A stretch of 47,797 bases of DNA. It comes from Oscillibacter sp. (GTDB taxonomy: Bacteria > Bacillota > Clostridia > Oscillospirales > Oscillospiraceae). The first letter of the stretch is position 1, and each line of letters opens with the position of its first letter. The DNA lies in assembly GCA_017527365.1 (NCBI GenBank), contig JAFXQD010000097.1:1-47797 (forward strand), read 5' to 3'. The notes beneath the pieces were generated by a model. The model did no database searches and had not been told where the DNA came from. It saw only the letters and a list, made by a program, of their open reading frames with translations. This document shows positions 33,058-40,815 of this stretch, in pieces. The position numbers and the translations under genes are program-made.

Positions 33058-33273
33058 CTAATCCGTCCCGATACTGTCCCAGTCAATTTCCGATTCGCTG
33101 ACAAATCCGCTCTTTTTCGCCTCGGCGATACGTTTCGCCTCTTCCGGCGTGGCTTTCGTAAAGTCCGGGTCCCATGCCCGCACGAGCCGCTTTATCAGCT
33201 CATAAGCTAAATTCTGTTCCGTTTCGGGAAGCATTTCCACCATGCGCGCCGTTTCCATAGCAATGCCTGACAT
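33058..33273 (-). CDS. putative antitoxin of a RelE-type pair
   Basis: A 71-residue acidic protein with a helical start (MVEMLPETEQNLAYELIKRL), a middle motif EEAKRIAEAKKSGFVSESEI and an acidic end (DWDSIGTD). Such small proteins often pair with RelE/ParE toxins. Here it lies 12 bases downstream of the toxin gene, with AGGAGGAAAA ahead of its start, so the toxin is transcribed first, as in higBA-type loci. No DNA-binding domain is clearly visible, so autoregulation is not certain. Confidence 0.78.
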   Translation of the reverse strand: MSGIAMETARMVEMLPETEQNLAYELIKRLVRAWDPDFTKATPEEAKRIAEAKKSGFVSESEIDWDSIGTD

Positions 33274-33285
33274 TTTATTTTCCTC

Positions 33286-33534
33286 CTACTTGTAAATGTC
33301 CCCGCGGTTTCCGATGTCGATAATCAGCAGGGATTCCGCCTGATACTGGAAAATGACGCGCCATGAGCCGACGCGCAGACGTTTTGTCCCGTCGTCGTAG
33401 CCCCGCATGACTTGAATGTCCCCTTGCGGCGGGATTTCAGTCAAGCCTTGAACGGCGTTTTTAATTCGGCTGACGGATTTCTTATCCAGTTTATTCAGAA
33501 ATTTTATGGAATCTCTGGAATATTGAATGGTCAT
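33286..33534 (-). CDS. RelE/ParE-family toxin
   Basis: An 82-residue protein with the RelE fold pattern: YSRDSIKFLNKLDKKSVSRI in the first helices, an IPPQGDIQVMRGYDDGTKRL turn, and the C-terminal strands LRVGSWRVIFQYQAESLLII followed by DIGNRGDIYK. RelE toxins cleave mRNA at the ribosome. The basic residues typical of the active surface (Lys, Arg, and the Arg in LRVGSWRV) are present. It has its own strong promoter and precedes its antitoxin gene. It could instead be a ParE-type gyrase inhibitor, since the folds are shared. Confidence 0.87.
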   Translation of the reverse strand: MTIQYSRDSIKFLNKLDKKSVSRIKNAVQGLTEIPPQGDIQVMRGYDDGTKRLRVGSWRVIFQYQAESLLIIDIGNRGDIYK

Positions 33535-33558
33535 GGCGTCCCTTCTCTCTTGCGCCGC

Positions 33559-33587
33559 ATTGTACCGTTTTCGCCCGTGCTTGTCAA
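33559..33587 (-). promoter_or_regulatory. promoter of the toxin-antitoxin pair
   Basis: Minus-strand TTGACA (33587-33582), 17-base spacer, TACAAT (33564-33559), 24 bases before the toxin start. It is nearly consensus. Confidence 0.78.
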
Positions 33588-33606
33588 GTTTTTATAGGGA
33601 GGCATT

Positions 33607-33972
33607 ATGGAACTCAAAAGGCTGGACGACGATTTCACCGTCTGCAAGGTTGCTTCTGTGTCGGACTTGGACATGGGGCGCGACTTCTTCTTTATCGCCA
33701 AGACGAACGAGGAGGTTTCGCTTGTCTGCCTGACCGCCGACGCCCCGGAACGCACGGTGCGCCGCGACGACGGCTGGAAAGGATTCCGCATTCAGGGGAC
33801 GCTTGACTTTTCGCTCGTCGGGGTGCTGTCGAAGCTGTCCGGGATTCTGGCGGAAAACGGTATCGGCATTTTCGCCGTCTCCACGTACAACACGGACTAC
33901 ATCCTTGTGAAAGCGGAAAACTTTGCAAAAGCGGCGGGCGCGCTGTCGAACGCAGGCTATCGCGTCGTCTGA
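33607..33972 (+). CDS. ACT-domain protein (CASTOR/YkfG type)
   Basis: A 121-residue protein with two small ACT-like units. The second (about 55-121) is clearest: FRIQGTLDFSLVGVLSKLSG, then ILAENGIGIFAVSTYNTDYI and a final strand. Stand-alone ACT proteins of this type are widespread in Firmicutes and probably bind amino acids to regulate a partner. GGGAGG precedes the start. The Ada-zinc gene begins 28 bases downstream and may be co-transcribed. The divergent toxin promoter overlaps the upstream region. The ligand cannot be predicted. Confidence 0.85.
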   Translation: MELKRLDDDFTVCKVASVSDLDMGRDFFFIAKTNEEVSLVCLTADAPERTVRRDDGWKGFRIQGTLDFSLVGVLSKLSGILAENGIGIFAVSTYNTDYILVKAENFAKAAGALSNAGYRVV

Positions 33973-34000
33973 CGGGCGCAAAATGATGGGAGGAACACCT

Positions 34001-34291
34001 GTGAAAACGTACAAACTGCTTGGCGCGGACGGAAACACCTATGAATCCGAAACGCCGGGGACGCTCGGCGGAAACGGCAAGCTGAAAATCTACGGGCGGC
34101 TGGACTGCCCGTCCGCGCTCTCCGCTATCCGGCGGTTTCCGGGCAGTTACGAGAAATCCCGCGTGTTTTTCGCCGACGAAAAGGCGGCGTTAGAGGCGGG
34201 CTATCGCCCCTGCGGTCGCTGTATGCGGGCGAAATACCGGGAGTATACGGCGAATCCGGACGCGTACAAGGCAAAATTCGGCGTTGAATAA
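34001..34291 (+). CDS. small Ada metal-binding-domain-like protein
   Basis: A 96-residue protein whose second half has the Ada zinc-domain pattern: a Cys in RLDCPSALS, VFFADEKAALEAGYRPCGRC, then a basic helix. In Ada four cysteines bind zinc and one accepts methyl groups from phosphotriesters; here only three are visible (one DC plus CGRC), so methyl transfer activity is doubtful. The N-terminal half (VKTYKLLGADGNTYESETPG) is a short beta region. The GTG start at 34001 has GGGAGG eight bases upstream; the ATG 18 bases earlier lies before that site. Confidence 0.78.
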   Translation: MKTYKLLGADGNTYESETPGTLGGNGKLKIYGRLDCPSALSAIRRFPGSYEKSRVFFADEKAALEAGYRPCGRCMRAKYREYTANPDAYKAKFGVE

Positions 34292-34297
34292 GGCGGG

Positions 34298-35050
34298 TTA
34301 TTCCAGCGCGTCGGCGATGTCCTTGACTTCCGGCCATTGCAGGAACGCCGTCTCGACGCCTAACGCCTCCCCTATCCGCAACTTGCGCTTTATCGTGTCG
34401 GCGTCGTCGTAGAGCACAAAATGCGCCTGTCCGCCGTGCGCGCAAGTGAAGTAGCGGGCGCAGAGGTCCGGCGAAAAGTACACCGCCCGCCCCTCGCGCA
34501 ACTTCTCGAACGCGTCCGCGTCCAGAGGGACGCCCTCGCCCGTCGGCGCGGGCAACTGAAAATCCATGCGCAACCGTTGCACGTCCAGCGCGACGGGCTT
34601 GCCGCCCCGCTCCCGCAGGGTCTCCCGCAGGTACTCCTCAAAGTTCCCGCCCGACACCGCCGTGCAGACCAGCGCCGTGGCGCCGGGGGCGGCGCCGGCG
34701 TAGGGCGCGGGGACGTACAACACGCGGCGGTTGCCGCGCAGGCGCGTTTCAAGGCGCCCGGCGAACTCGCGCAGGTCGTCGCGGGGCGGCGCCTCGAAAT
34801 CCAAGACCGCGCCGCGGTAGCCCCGCCGCAGGCATTCCCGCACGACCGCTCCGCAGAGCGCCTCCGGGTTTTCGACCGCCCCCGCGCCGCCGTCGCCGAT
34901 TGACATCAGGTCGCCGTTGGTCTGCAAGGGCGTCGCGTTGCGCAACAGCTCCGAGCCCGCCCCAATGCGATAGGACACGTGCGCGAACCGCCGCCCGCGC
35001 CCCATGGCCTCCCGGAAGTCCGAAGCCGTCGCCGCGTAATAGATTTGCAT
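34298..35050 (-). CDS. hypothetical protein with GH18-like TIM-barrel features
   Basis: A 250-residue protein with no signal peptide. GYRGAVLDFEAPP (about residues 78-90) resembles the strand carrying the DxxDxE catalytic motif of GH18-like barrels, though only the last acid pair is present. FVLYDDADTIKRKLRIGEAL and ETAFLQWPEVKDI near the end fit the last barrel strands. The likely fold is a TIM barrel of the GH18-like, spore- or wall-associated kind, but the assignment is weak. It is transcribed divergently from yqeG. GGGGGG upstream of the start is the probable ribosome site. Confidence 0.6.
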   Translation of the reverse strand: MQIYYAATASDFREAMGRGRRFAHVSYRIGAGSELLRNATPLQTNGDLMSIGDGGAGAVENPEALCGAVVRECLRRGYRGAVLDFEAPPRDDLREFAGRLETRLRGNRRVLYVPAPYAGAAPGATALVCTAVSGGNFEEYLRETLRERGGKPVALDVQRLRMDFQLPAPTGEGVPLDADAFEKLREGRAVYFSPDLCARYFTCAHGGQAHFVLYDDADTIKRKLRIGEALGVETAFLQWPEVKDIADALE

Positions 35051-35105
35051 AGCGCGCCCCCCTTTCCCGCCTGTTATTGAAGATTATGCGCAAAAGGAGG
35101 TTTCT

Positions 35106-35621
35106 ATGCCGCTTTCCCTCATCCCCAAACGCCTATACGGGCGTTACGACGAAATCACGCCCGAAACGCTGTCAGGCATGGGCGTCGCGTTGCTTCTCAG
35201 CGATTTGGACTTCACGCTCGCGCCGAAAAGCGTGCGCCGTCCCGACGACAGACTCAAAGCGTGGATTGCCGATTTAAAGGCGCACGGAATCCAGTTTATG
35301 ATAGTCTCCAACAACCGTTCGGGGCGGCGGGTGCGGGAGTTCTGCGCGGAGCTGGGCGTGCCGTATCAGGGGCGCGCCAACAAGCCTTCCCGCCGGGGAA
35401 TCCGCGCCGCGCTCGCCCGCTCCGGCGTCGGCGCCGCGCATACGGCGATGCTGGGCGACAAGCTCTTGACCGACGTTTTGGCGGCGAACCGCGCCGGGGT
35501 GTTGTCGCTGATGGTGGAGCCGTGCGGCGGCGCGGTCACGCCGTGGCAGAAGGTCCTACACGCCTTGCAGGAGCCGTTCAAGGAGGTATGTCGGCGCCGT
35601 ATGAAGAAAGGAGCTTTATAA
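35106..35621 (+). CDS. yqeG: YqeG-family HAD-IIIA phosphatase
   Basis: A 171-residue HAD phosphatase. Motif I is LSDLDFTLAPK (Asp33 and Asp35), motif II is the Ser in MIVSNN, the lysine is in RANKPSRRGI, and motif IV is MLGDKLLTDVLAANRAG. LIPKRLYGRYDEITPETLSG at the N-terminus matches YqeG. The family is conserved in Firmicutes; in mitochondria and plastids relatives dephosphorylate phosphatidylglycerol phosphate, so a role in phospholipid synthesis is plausible. AAGGAGG precedes the start. The stop overlaps the ATG of the following HEPN/trefoil gene by one base (TAATG), which implies coupled translation. Confidence 0.9.
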   Translation: MPLSLIPKRLYGRYDEITPETLSGMGVALLLSDLDFTLAPKSVRRPDDRLKAWIADLKAHGIQFMIVSNNRSGRRVREFCAELGVPYQGRANKPSRRGIRAALARSGVGAAHTAMLGDKLLTDVLAANRAGVLSLMVEPCGGAVTPWQKVLHALQEPFKEVCRRRMKKGAL

Positions 35622-36472
35622 TGGAAACATTGCGGGACAGGCTGGATGCGATTGACCTTCTTCTCAAGCATGAATATGCCTCCCCCGCCGTAATCCTCAT
35701 GCGCCCCATTGTGGAACATATGCTCAACGCGATACTGATTGACAGGGGCTTATGGGACGAGGCGGTCAGTAAAAGCGGCGGGAACGGGCGGGCTTTCCCA
35801 AAACTGTTCGCCGCGTACAGGACGCTCAAAGAACGGCGCGAGTTAGCCCCGGTTTTCGGCGCGGACGACGCGCTTTTAGCTCTGGTAAAGAAGCTCGGCG
35901 ACCGCGCCGCGCACAACAATTCCGAAGCGAATTTGCCTGCGGCGAAAGGGTGCCGCCAGTTCCTTGACGCCTTTCTTTCCAATTTCGCGGAAAAGTATCC
36001 CGACGAACAGTATTTTCATAATTTTGTCCGCTTCTCCAAGCCTCTGATTGAAGTTACGCGCATATTCATAGGCAAAACCGTCACGCTGAAAGCCAAGGTC
36101 AACGGCTGTTATCTGAGCGTCAATAAGGACAGCCCCACAGGCGATATGCTCTGCCAAGTCACGCTTGCCCAAGCGTGGGAGGAGTTCGCAACCGCCGAAA
36201 GCTATGACGGGAACATCGGCTTGCGCGGCGTGAACGGAAAGTGGCTCTCCGCAAACGTCAACGACGGCGCGGAGCTGCTTTCCAACGGGCGGGAGTTGAG
36301 CGGCTGGGAACGCTTCCGTGTCTACAAGTCCGGGGACAATTACTATATTCAGTCCGTCCAAAATGGAAATCTGGTCGTTGCGAACGTGCGCGGGGAGGGC
36401 GAAGCCGTCCGCGTTGAAGCGGTCGGACGGAAGGCGGACAATAAAAACGCGTTCCAGTTGGATTTTTGGTGA
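35621..36472 (+). CDS. HEPN/DUF4145-like domain fused to a fascin-like beta-trefoil
   Basis: A 283-residue protein with two parts. Residues 1-125 are helical and look like DUF4145/HEPN: PAVILMRPIVEHMLNAILID, then LVKKLGDRAAHNNSEANLPA, with an R95-A-A-H98 motif where HEPN ribonucleases and relatives carry Arg and His. Residues 150-283 resemble a fascin or actin-crosslinking beta-trefoil, with repeats such as LKAKVNGCYLSVNKD, AWEEFATAE, LRGVNGKWLSANVNDGAELL and GWERFRVYKSGDNYYIQSVQ. I do not recognise this fusion. The trefoil could bind sugar, protein or nucleic acid. AAAGGAG precedes the start, which overlaps the yqeG stop. Base composition is slightly less GC-rich than yqeG. Confidence 0.75.
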   Translation: METLRDRLDAIDLLLKHEYASPAVILMRPIVEHMLNAILIDRGLWDEAVSKSGGNGRAFPKLFAAYRTLKERRELAPVFGADDALLALVKKLGDRAAHNNSEANLPAAKGCRQFLDAFLSNFAEKYPDEQYFHNFVRFSKPLIEVTRIFIGKTVTLKAKVNGCYLSVNKDSPTGDMLCQVTLAQAWEEFATAESYDGNIGLRGVNGKWLSANVNDGAELLSNGRELSGWERFRVYKSGDNYYIQSVQNGNLVVANVRGEGEAVRVEAVGRKADNKNAFQLDFW

Positions 36473-36528
36473 TTCCTAAAGCGTTGCGACAAACTGACCG
36501 CACGGCGCGAAAAAAACGCGAAACCCCC

Positions 36529-36557
36529 TTGCAATCGGCGGCAATATCGGCTAAAAT
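36529..36557 (+). promoter_or_regulatory. promoter of efp
   Basis: TTGCAA (36529-36534), 17-base spacer, TAAAAT (36552-36557), with the efp start 60 bases downstream behind AAGGAGG. Confidence 0.72.
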
Positions 36558-36617
36558 AAAAGCCCAAAGCACAGTTGCGGAACTGCCCGCGACAAAATCT
36601 CGCAAGGAGGAGACACT

Positions 36618-37184
36618 ATGCCTACCATTACAGCCGGGGAGTTCCGGAACGGCGTCACGTTTGAGATGGACGGGAAAGTCATGCAGGTGGTGGAGTTCCA
36701 GCACGTCAAGCCGGGCAAGGGCGCGGCGTTCGTGCGCACGAAGATGAAGAACGTCATCACGGGCGGCGTCACGGAGACTTCCTTCAACCCCACCGCCAAG
36801 TTCGAGCAGGCGTCCATCGAGCGCCGCGACGCCGAATACCAGTGGAACGACGGCGACCTGTACCACTTCATGGACCCCGCGACCTACGACGACATCCCGC
36901 TCAACCGCGACGTGCTGGGCGACGGCTTCCGGTTCGTCACCGAAAACACGATGTGCAAACTGTTGAGCTACAAGGGCTCCGTGTTCGGCGTGGAAGTGCC
37001 CAACTTCATGAACCTGACGGTCACCAAGACCGAGCCGGGCGTCAAGGGCGACACCGCCACGAACGTCACCAAGGCCGCCGTGCTGGAGACGGGCGCGGAA
37101 ATCAAAGTGCCGCTGTTCATCAACGAGGGCGAGAAAATCCAAGTGGACACCCGCACCGGGGAATATCTGGGGCGCGTGAAGTAA
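36618..37184 (+). CDS. efp: translation elongation factor P
   Basis: Relieves ribosome stalling at polyproline stretches. The 188 residues show the three-domain [23 protein letters not shown] and [12 protein letters not shown] with the loop lysine at position 34, [20 protein letters not shown], and the C-terminal [20 protein letters not shown] signature. No genes for lysine-modifying enzymes (EpmA/B or EarP) are adjacent, as expected in Firmicutes. A CD1247-type protein gene follows at a 92-base interval. The polyproline-rich proteins in this window (acidic secreted protein, RpoD extension) could depend on EF-P. Confidence 0.98.
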   Translation: MPTITAGEFRNGVTFEMDGKVMQVVEFQHVKPGKGAAFVRTKMKNVITGGVTETSFNPTAKFEQASIERRDAEYQWNDGDLYHFMDPATYDDIPLNRDVLGDGFRFVTENTMCKLLSYKGSVFGVEVPNFMNLTVTKTEPGVKGDTATNVTKAAVLETGAEIKVPLFINEGEKIQVDTRTGEYLGRVK

Positions 37185-37276
37185 GGAAACCGAACGGACG
37201 GTGCGCCCGTCCGTTTGCCGTATGAAAACGGCGCGTCTCCGCCATACTGCGGAGGAATCCGAAAGGAGCGTTGCAT

Positions 37277-37690
37277 ATGGGAATCTGGGAAAAGGTGGCG
37301 TACCTGAAAGGGCTTGCCGACGGAATCAAGCTGGACGCGTCCACGGACGAGGGGCGGCTGATGTACGCCGTTATCGACGCTTTGGGAAGCGTCGCGGTCG
37401 AGGCGGCGGAACTGCGGCAGGGACAGAATAACCTGTCCGAGGCGGTGGACGCCATTAGCGACGATTTGGCGGACATCGAGGAATTGTTCTCCGGCAACGA
37501 CGGAGAAGACGCCGCCGCCGGCTATGAGGCGACGCGCCCCGCTTGCGGCGAGACGGTGCGCTTTGACGAGGAAGTGCTGGAGGAAGGCGAGATTGTCTGC
37601 CCGAACTGCGGGCAGAAGCTGGAGTTTGACCTTGAAGCCTCCGACGCGGACGAACCCGCCGAGAAGGGCGACGAAGCCTCCGACGAATGA
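37277..37690 (+). CDS. CD1247-type N-terminal domain protein with zinc ribbon
   Basis: A 137-residue protein starting GIWEKVAYLKGLADGIKLD, then a helical pair (ALGSVAVEAAELRQGQNNLS), an acidic linker, a zinc-ribbon-like segment (ACGETVRFDEEVLEEGEIVC followed by PNCG), and an acidic tail ending DEASDE. This layout is shared by the CD1247 N-terminal-domain proteins of Clostridia. These are sometimes mislabelled AraC regulators, although no helix-turn-helix is present. Function is unknown. The ATG at 37277 has AAAGGAG eight bases upstream. Its place after efp is a frequent arrangement in the group. Confidence 0.85.
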   Translation: MGIWEKVAYLKGLADGIKLDASTDEGRLMYAVIDALGSVAVEAAELRQGQNNLSEAVDAISDDLADIEELFSGNDGEDAAAGYEATRPACGETVRFDEEVLEEGEIVCPNCGQKLEFDLEASDADEPAEKGDEASDE

Positions 37691-37699
37691 CAGCGAAAC

Positions 37700-37734
37700 A
37701 AAGCCGCCGCCCATGCAATGGGAACGGCGGCTTT
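37700..37734. terminator. bidirectional terminator between convergent genes
   Basis: AAAGCCGCCG (37700-37709) pairs with CGGCGGCTTT (37725-37734). It separates the CD1247-type gene from coaW. Confidence 0.85.
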
Positions 37735-37738
37735 GCCG

Positions 37739-38578
37739 TCATCCGCCAAGCGGGCGCTCCCGCAGGGAATGGAGCGCGGCGCCAATCGCCGTGGCGAAGG
37801 GCGCGTTTTCCGGTATGATGTAGCGGATTCCGTAGAGCTTTTCAAAGTTGCGGAAGTTGTCCGGGGCTTGCGGCAGAGCCGTCACGGAACCTATAAGCAC
37901 GGCGGTTTTCGCGCCGCAGGAGCGGCAGGCCAAAACCGTCATTGTCCCGATTGCCTGTAAGACAAGGTTGACCGCCCCGGCGGTTAAGTCGGCGGGGGCG
38001 GCGTCGTCCGCCAAGTTGCCGAAGTTCGCCGCCGTCAGGGTCGGGTCGAGCGTCGCGGCGGGATTGCGCGTGATGTCCTGAATCGTCAAGTCCACGCGGC
38101 TGAGGTCTCCCCGCGCCGCCAAGTCTCTGATTGTCTCGAAACGCTCCGCGCCCGCGAGCTTCTTGCACAGCCCGCCGAGCGTCCCGCCGCCGATTCCGCT
38201 CCCGCATAAGTGCTCCGCGGGCTTGCCGCGCTCCGCCCACAGGAACGCCGTCCCGGTGCCCATGGACGCCACAAGCGCGGATTCCTGTCCGGACAGCGCC
38301 AGCGCCCCCGCGCCGCTTGCGGAAAACTCGTCCACGCGGACGGTCGGCAGGCGGAAAATGTCGCCGTTGGCGTAACTCGCCCCGACGCCCGTCAGCGCCA
38401 CGCGCCCCACGTCCTCCAAGGACAGCCCGTTCCCGGTCAGGTAGTTGCCCAGCGCCCCGTAAAGGCTTGTCAGCGGGTCCCCCGCCTTTACCCGCAACAC
38501 GGACAGTATTTCCCCGTCGCCGCGCAAGCCCGCGATTTTTGTCGCGGAGCTGCCCGCGTCAATTCCTAAGATTATCAC
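37739..38578 (-). CDS. coaW: type II pantothenate kinase
   Basis: First step of coenzyme A synthesis: phosphorylation of pantothenate. The 279 residues have the acetate/sugar-kinase fold with IILGIDAGSSATKIAGL at the N-terminus, LTGVGASY, VDEFSASGAGALAL, VASMGTGTAFLW, the CGSGIGGGTLGGL loop, and ENAPFATAIGAALH near the end, all typical of CoaW. The GTG at 38578 is preferred because AAGGAGGG lies ten bases upstream and the ATP-binding strand begins directly; an upstream open extension of 44 codons has no such site. It is monocistronic, between a shared terminator and the serine hydrolase gene. Confidence 0.93.
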   Translation of the reverse strand: MIILGIDAGSSATKIAGLRGDGEILSVLRVKAGDPLTSLYGALGNYLTGNGLSLEDVGRVALTGVGASYANGDIFRLPTVRVDEFSASGAGALALSGQESALVASMGTGTAFLWAERGKPAEHLCGSGIGGGTLGGLCKKLAGAERFETIRDLAARGDLSRVDLTIQDITRNPAATLDPTLTAANFGNLADDAAPADLTAGAVNLVLQAIGTMTVLACRSCGAKTAVLIGSVTALPQAPDNFRNFEKLYGIRYIIPENAPFATAIGAALHSLRERPLGG

Positions 38579-38704
38579 GCTTTGCCCCCTCCTTTGCGCT
38601 ATGCGCCGCGATGTTCCCATGATACGGAAAGAAGCGGCGGCTGTCAAGGAAAATTTGCGTTTCCGTTTTGACGGCGGAGGCGTTCCGCCGCCCCGGAAAA
38701 TTGC

Positions 38705-38744
38705 CGTCAAAAACGCTCCGCCCGGACTTTCGGACGGAGCGTTT
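38705..38744 (-). terminator. terminator of the serine hydrolase gene
   Basis: Minus-strand stem AAACGCTCCG/CGGAGCGTTT followed by TTGACGG, giving a short T tract after the stem, eight bases beyond the stop at 38752. Confidence 0.75.
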
Positions 38745-38751
38745 CGGCGCG

Positions 38752-40677
38752 TCAGGAAGCAAGGGTATGATAGGCGGCGTCGAAAATCGCGCCGCAGATT
38801 GCGTAATTGCCGTTGGCGTCGCGGGCGCCGCTCGCCCCCACGGTCAGCACGACGACGCCGTCGCCCGTCTCCGGGTCGTAGGAGAAGCCGTTGAACACGC
38901 CGTAGGCGCTCCCGGTGTGGTAATAGATTCCGTTCCGCCCGTAGGCGTCGGCGTGGTAGCGCAGGGGCATGGCCTGATAGAAGCCGTCGGGCGTCTTTTG
39001 GTTCTCGTAAGTCTCCATAAGCCGCACGGAATCGGCGTCGAGAAGGCGCAAGCCCTCGTAAACGCCGTCGTTCGCCAGCAGAGCCGCCACTTTGCCCAAG
39101 TCGCGCCCGCTGATGTTCAGCCCGCCCGCGAACACGCTCCCGTCGCTTCCGGGCACGCCGTCGCCGCGGCGCGCCCTCTGCGCCGACAGCGAAAGCGTCG
39201 CGCTTCCGTCCCGGTAGAGTTCGGCTAATTCCGAGTTGTCTCTGAGGTCTCCGGCGTAGAAACTCGCGTCAATGCCCATGAGGTCGAAGAAATAGCGGTC
39301 GAGGAGTTCGTCCATAGTGCGCCCCGCCGCACGTTCGAGGGTCATGCCGAGGACGCCGAAGCCGTAGTTGCTATATTCCCAGCCGTCGAGGGAGCCGGGG
39401 ACGGCGGACGTGTAGCCGCGCCCCGAAGCCAGCCGGGAACGCACGGCGGAGCCTGTCAAGGCGCCGTCGGACAAGGAGGAAGTGTGGGTGAGCAAAGTTT
39501 TTATCGTGACGGGCGAATCGGGGTGGGCGGGGTTCCGAAACGTCGCGTCCCAGTACGTTCCAAGCGGTTCGTCGTAATCGACAAGCCCGTCTTGGCGCAT
39601 ACGCGCCGCCGCCATGCCAATCAGGACTTTGGAAATGGACGCGATGCGTATTTTATGCGCCGCCGTCATGCGTTCGGAGTTGCGCACAGCCCAGCCGTAG
39701 GCGAAGGTATCCGCGAGCCGCCCGCGCTCGACGACGGCGACTTGTATTCCCGTCGCGCCGTAACGCCGCCCGGCGGCGTCCACGGCGTCCTGTATGGAAT
39801 CGTGGAAGTTGCGGCTTTTGCTGATGAAGAAGGGCTGTTGCGCGGCCTGCGTAATTTCGGCGGCGACGGGCTCCCCGGTTCCGTCGGCAAGCAGGGCGGT
39901 GAAAATCAAAGCGGCCTGCGCCCGCGACACCGGAAGCCCCGGACAAAGCCCGTCCGCGACGATTGTCCGGTAAATATTGTGCTCCATCGCCCAAGAGCAC
40001 GGGATTTTCGCGTAGCCGGGAACGCGGGGGGCGTCTGGGCGCAGGGACAGGTCGCCCGCACAGCTCAAATCGTACCCGGCGAAGGCGGCGAAGCGGTAGA
40101 GCAGAAGCGCGAGTTGCGCCCGCGTCAGCTCCGCTTCCGGGCGCACGAATACGCTTGCTTCCGTATCTTCCGCAAGGGCTTCTTGCCCTTCCTGCGGGCG
40201 GTACTCCAAACGGAAGTCGCCCTCGGTTATCAGCAATTCCGACTGCGGGCGGTAGGTCAGGCGGAAGCCGCCGCCCTCGGCTGTCAGCAGTTCCACCGCC
40301 TCCGCCCAGTCGGAATCGGACTGCGTTTCCGCTCCGGCGTCAAGCCCCGTGTGCTTTGCGATACGGCGTAAAATCCGGACGGCCTGCCCCGCGCTTAAAA
40401 AGCCGTCGGGGCGGAACGTTCCGTCCTCGTAGCCCGACATGAGCCCAAAGTAGGCCGCGTAGCTTATCGCGTCGGCGGCGTCCGACGGACTGTCGGAGAA
40501 CGCCGCGCCCCGGACGCTTTCGAGCGTCAAAGAGGGCGCGTCCGCCTGTTCGACCTGTTGAACAACTGCGGCTGTCGGCTCCGGGGCGCTTTCGGGCTGT
40601 GCACCCTCCGCCGCCCCCGGCATAATCGCCACCCATAACGCCATAATCCCGCCGAGTATCCGTTCCAGCATAGCCAT
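38752..40677 (-). CDS. SLH-domain surface serine hydrolase (class C beta-lactamase/PBP-like)
   Basis: A 641-residue exported enzyme. Residues 1-25 are a signal peptide (IMALWVAIMPGAAEGA). Residues 55-265 hold SLH-type units, the clearest being ISYAAYFGLMSGYEDGTFRP, which bind secondary cell-wall polymer. Residues about 285-641 are a serine hydrolase of the beta-lactamase/EstB/PBP4 fold: Ser347-I-S-Lys350, Y435-S-N437 and HTGSAYG near residue 590 replace the canonical SxxK, YxN and KTG. It may be a D-alanyl-peptidase or esterase acting at the cell surface rather than a true beta-lactamase. SLH anchoring suggests that pyruvylated cell-wall polymer is present. It has its own promoter. Confidence 0.9.
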   Translation of the reverse strand: MAMLERILGGIMALWVAIMPGAAEGAQPESAPEPTAAVVQQVEQADAPSLTLESVRGAAFSDSPSDAADAISYAAYFGLMSGYEDGTFRPDGFLSAGQAVRILRRIAKHTGLDAGAETQSDSDWAEAVELLTAEGGGFRLTYRPQSELLITEGDFRLEYRPQEGQEALAEDTEASVFVRPEAELTRAQLALLLYRFAAFAGYDLSCAGDLSLRPDAPRVPGYAKIPCSWAMEHNIYRTIVADGLCPGLPVSRAQAALIFTALLADGTGEPVAAEITQAAQQPFFISKSRNFHDSIQDAVDAAGRRYGATGIQVAVVERGRLADTFAYGWAVRNSERMTAAHKIRIASISKVLIGMAAARMRQDGLVDYDEPLGTYWDATFRNPAHPDSPVTIKTLLTHTSSLSDGALTGSAVRSRLASGRGYTSAVPGSLDGWEYSNYGFGVLGMTLERAAGRTMDELLDRYFFDLMGIDASFYAGDLRDNSELAELYRDGSATLSLSAQRARRGDGVPGSDGSVFAGGLNISGRDLGKVAALLANDGVYEGLRLLDADSVRLMETYENQKTPDGFYQAMPLRYHADAYGRNGIYYHTGSAYGVFNGFSYDPETGDGVVVLTVGASGARDANGNYAICGAIFDAAYHTLAS

Positions 40678-40721
40678 CCCGCCCGTTCCTGTCAGTGAAT
40701 TAGGGGTTGCGCACGGGGAAC

Positions 40722-40750
40722 AGAGTACAGGAATCGGCGCGTTCTGTCAA
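40722..40750 (-). promoter_or_regulatory. promoter of the SLH serine hydrolase gene
   Basis: Minus-strand TTGACA (40750-40745), 17-base spacer, TACTCT (40727-40722). Confidence 0.72.
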
Positions 40751-40780
40751 GGTTTTTTTGTCCGAAATTCCAGAAATTTC

Positions 40781-40809
40781 AAGCCTTCCCCCGAAGCGGG
40801 AGAAGGCTT
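40781..40809 (-). terminator. putative terminator of gltX-asnA
   Basis: AAGCCTTCCCCC (40781-40792) pairs with GGGAGAAGGCTT (40798-40809). Minus-strand flank GAAATTTC has only a weak T tract. Confidence 0.6.
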
Positions 40810-40815
40810 GTCGAA

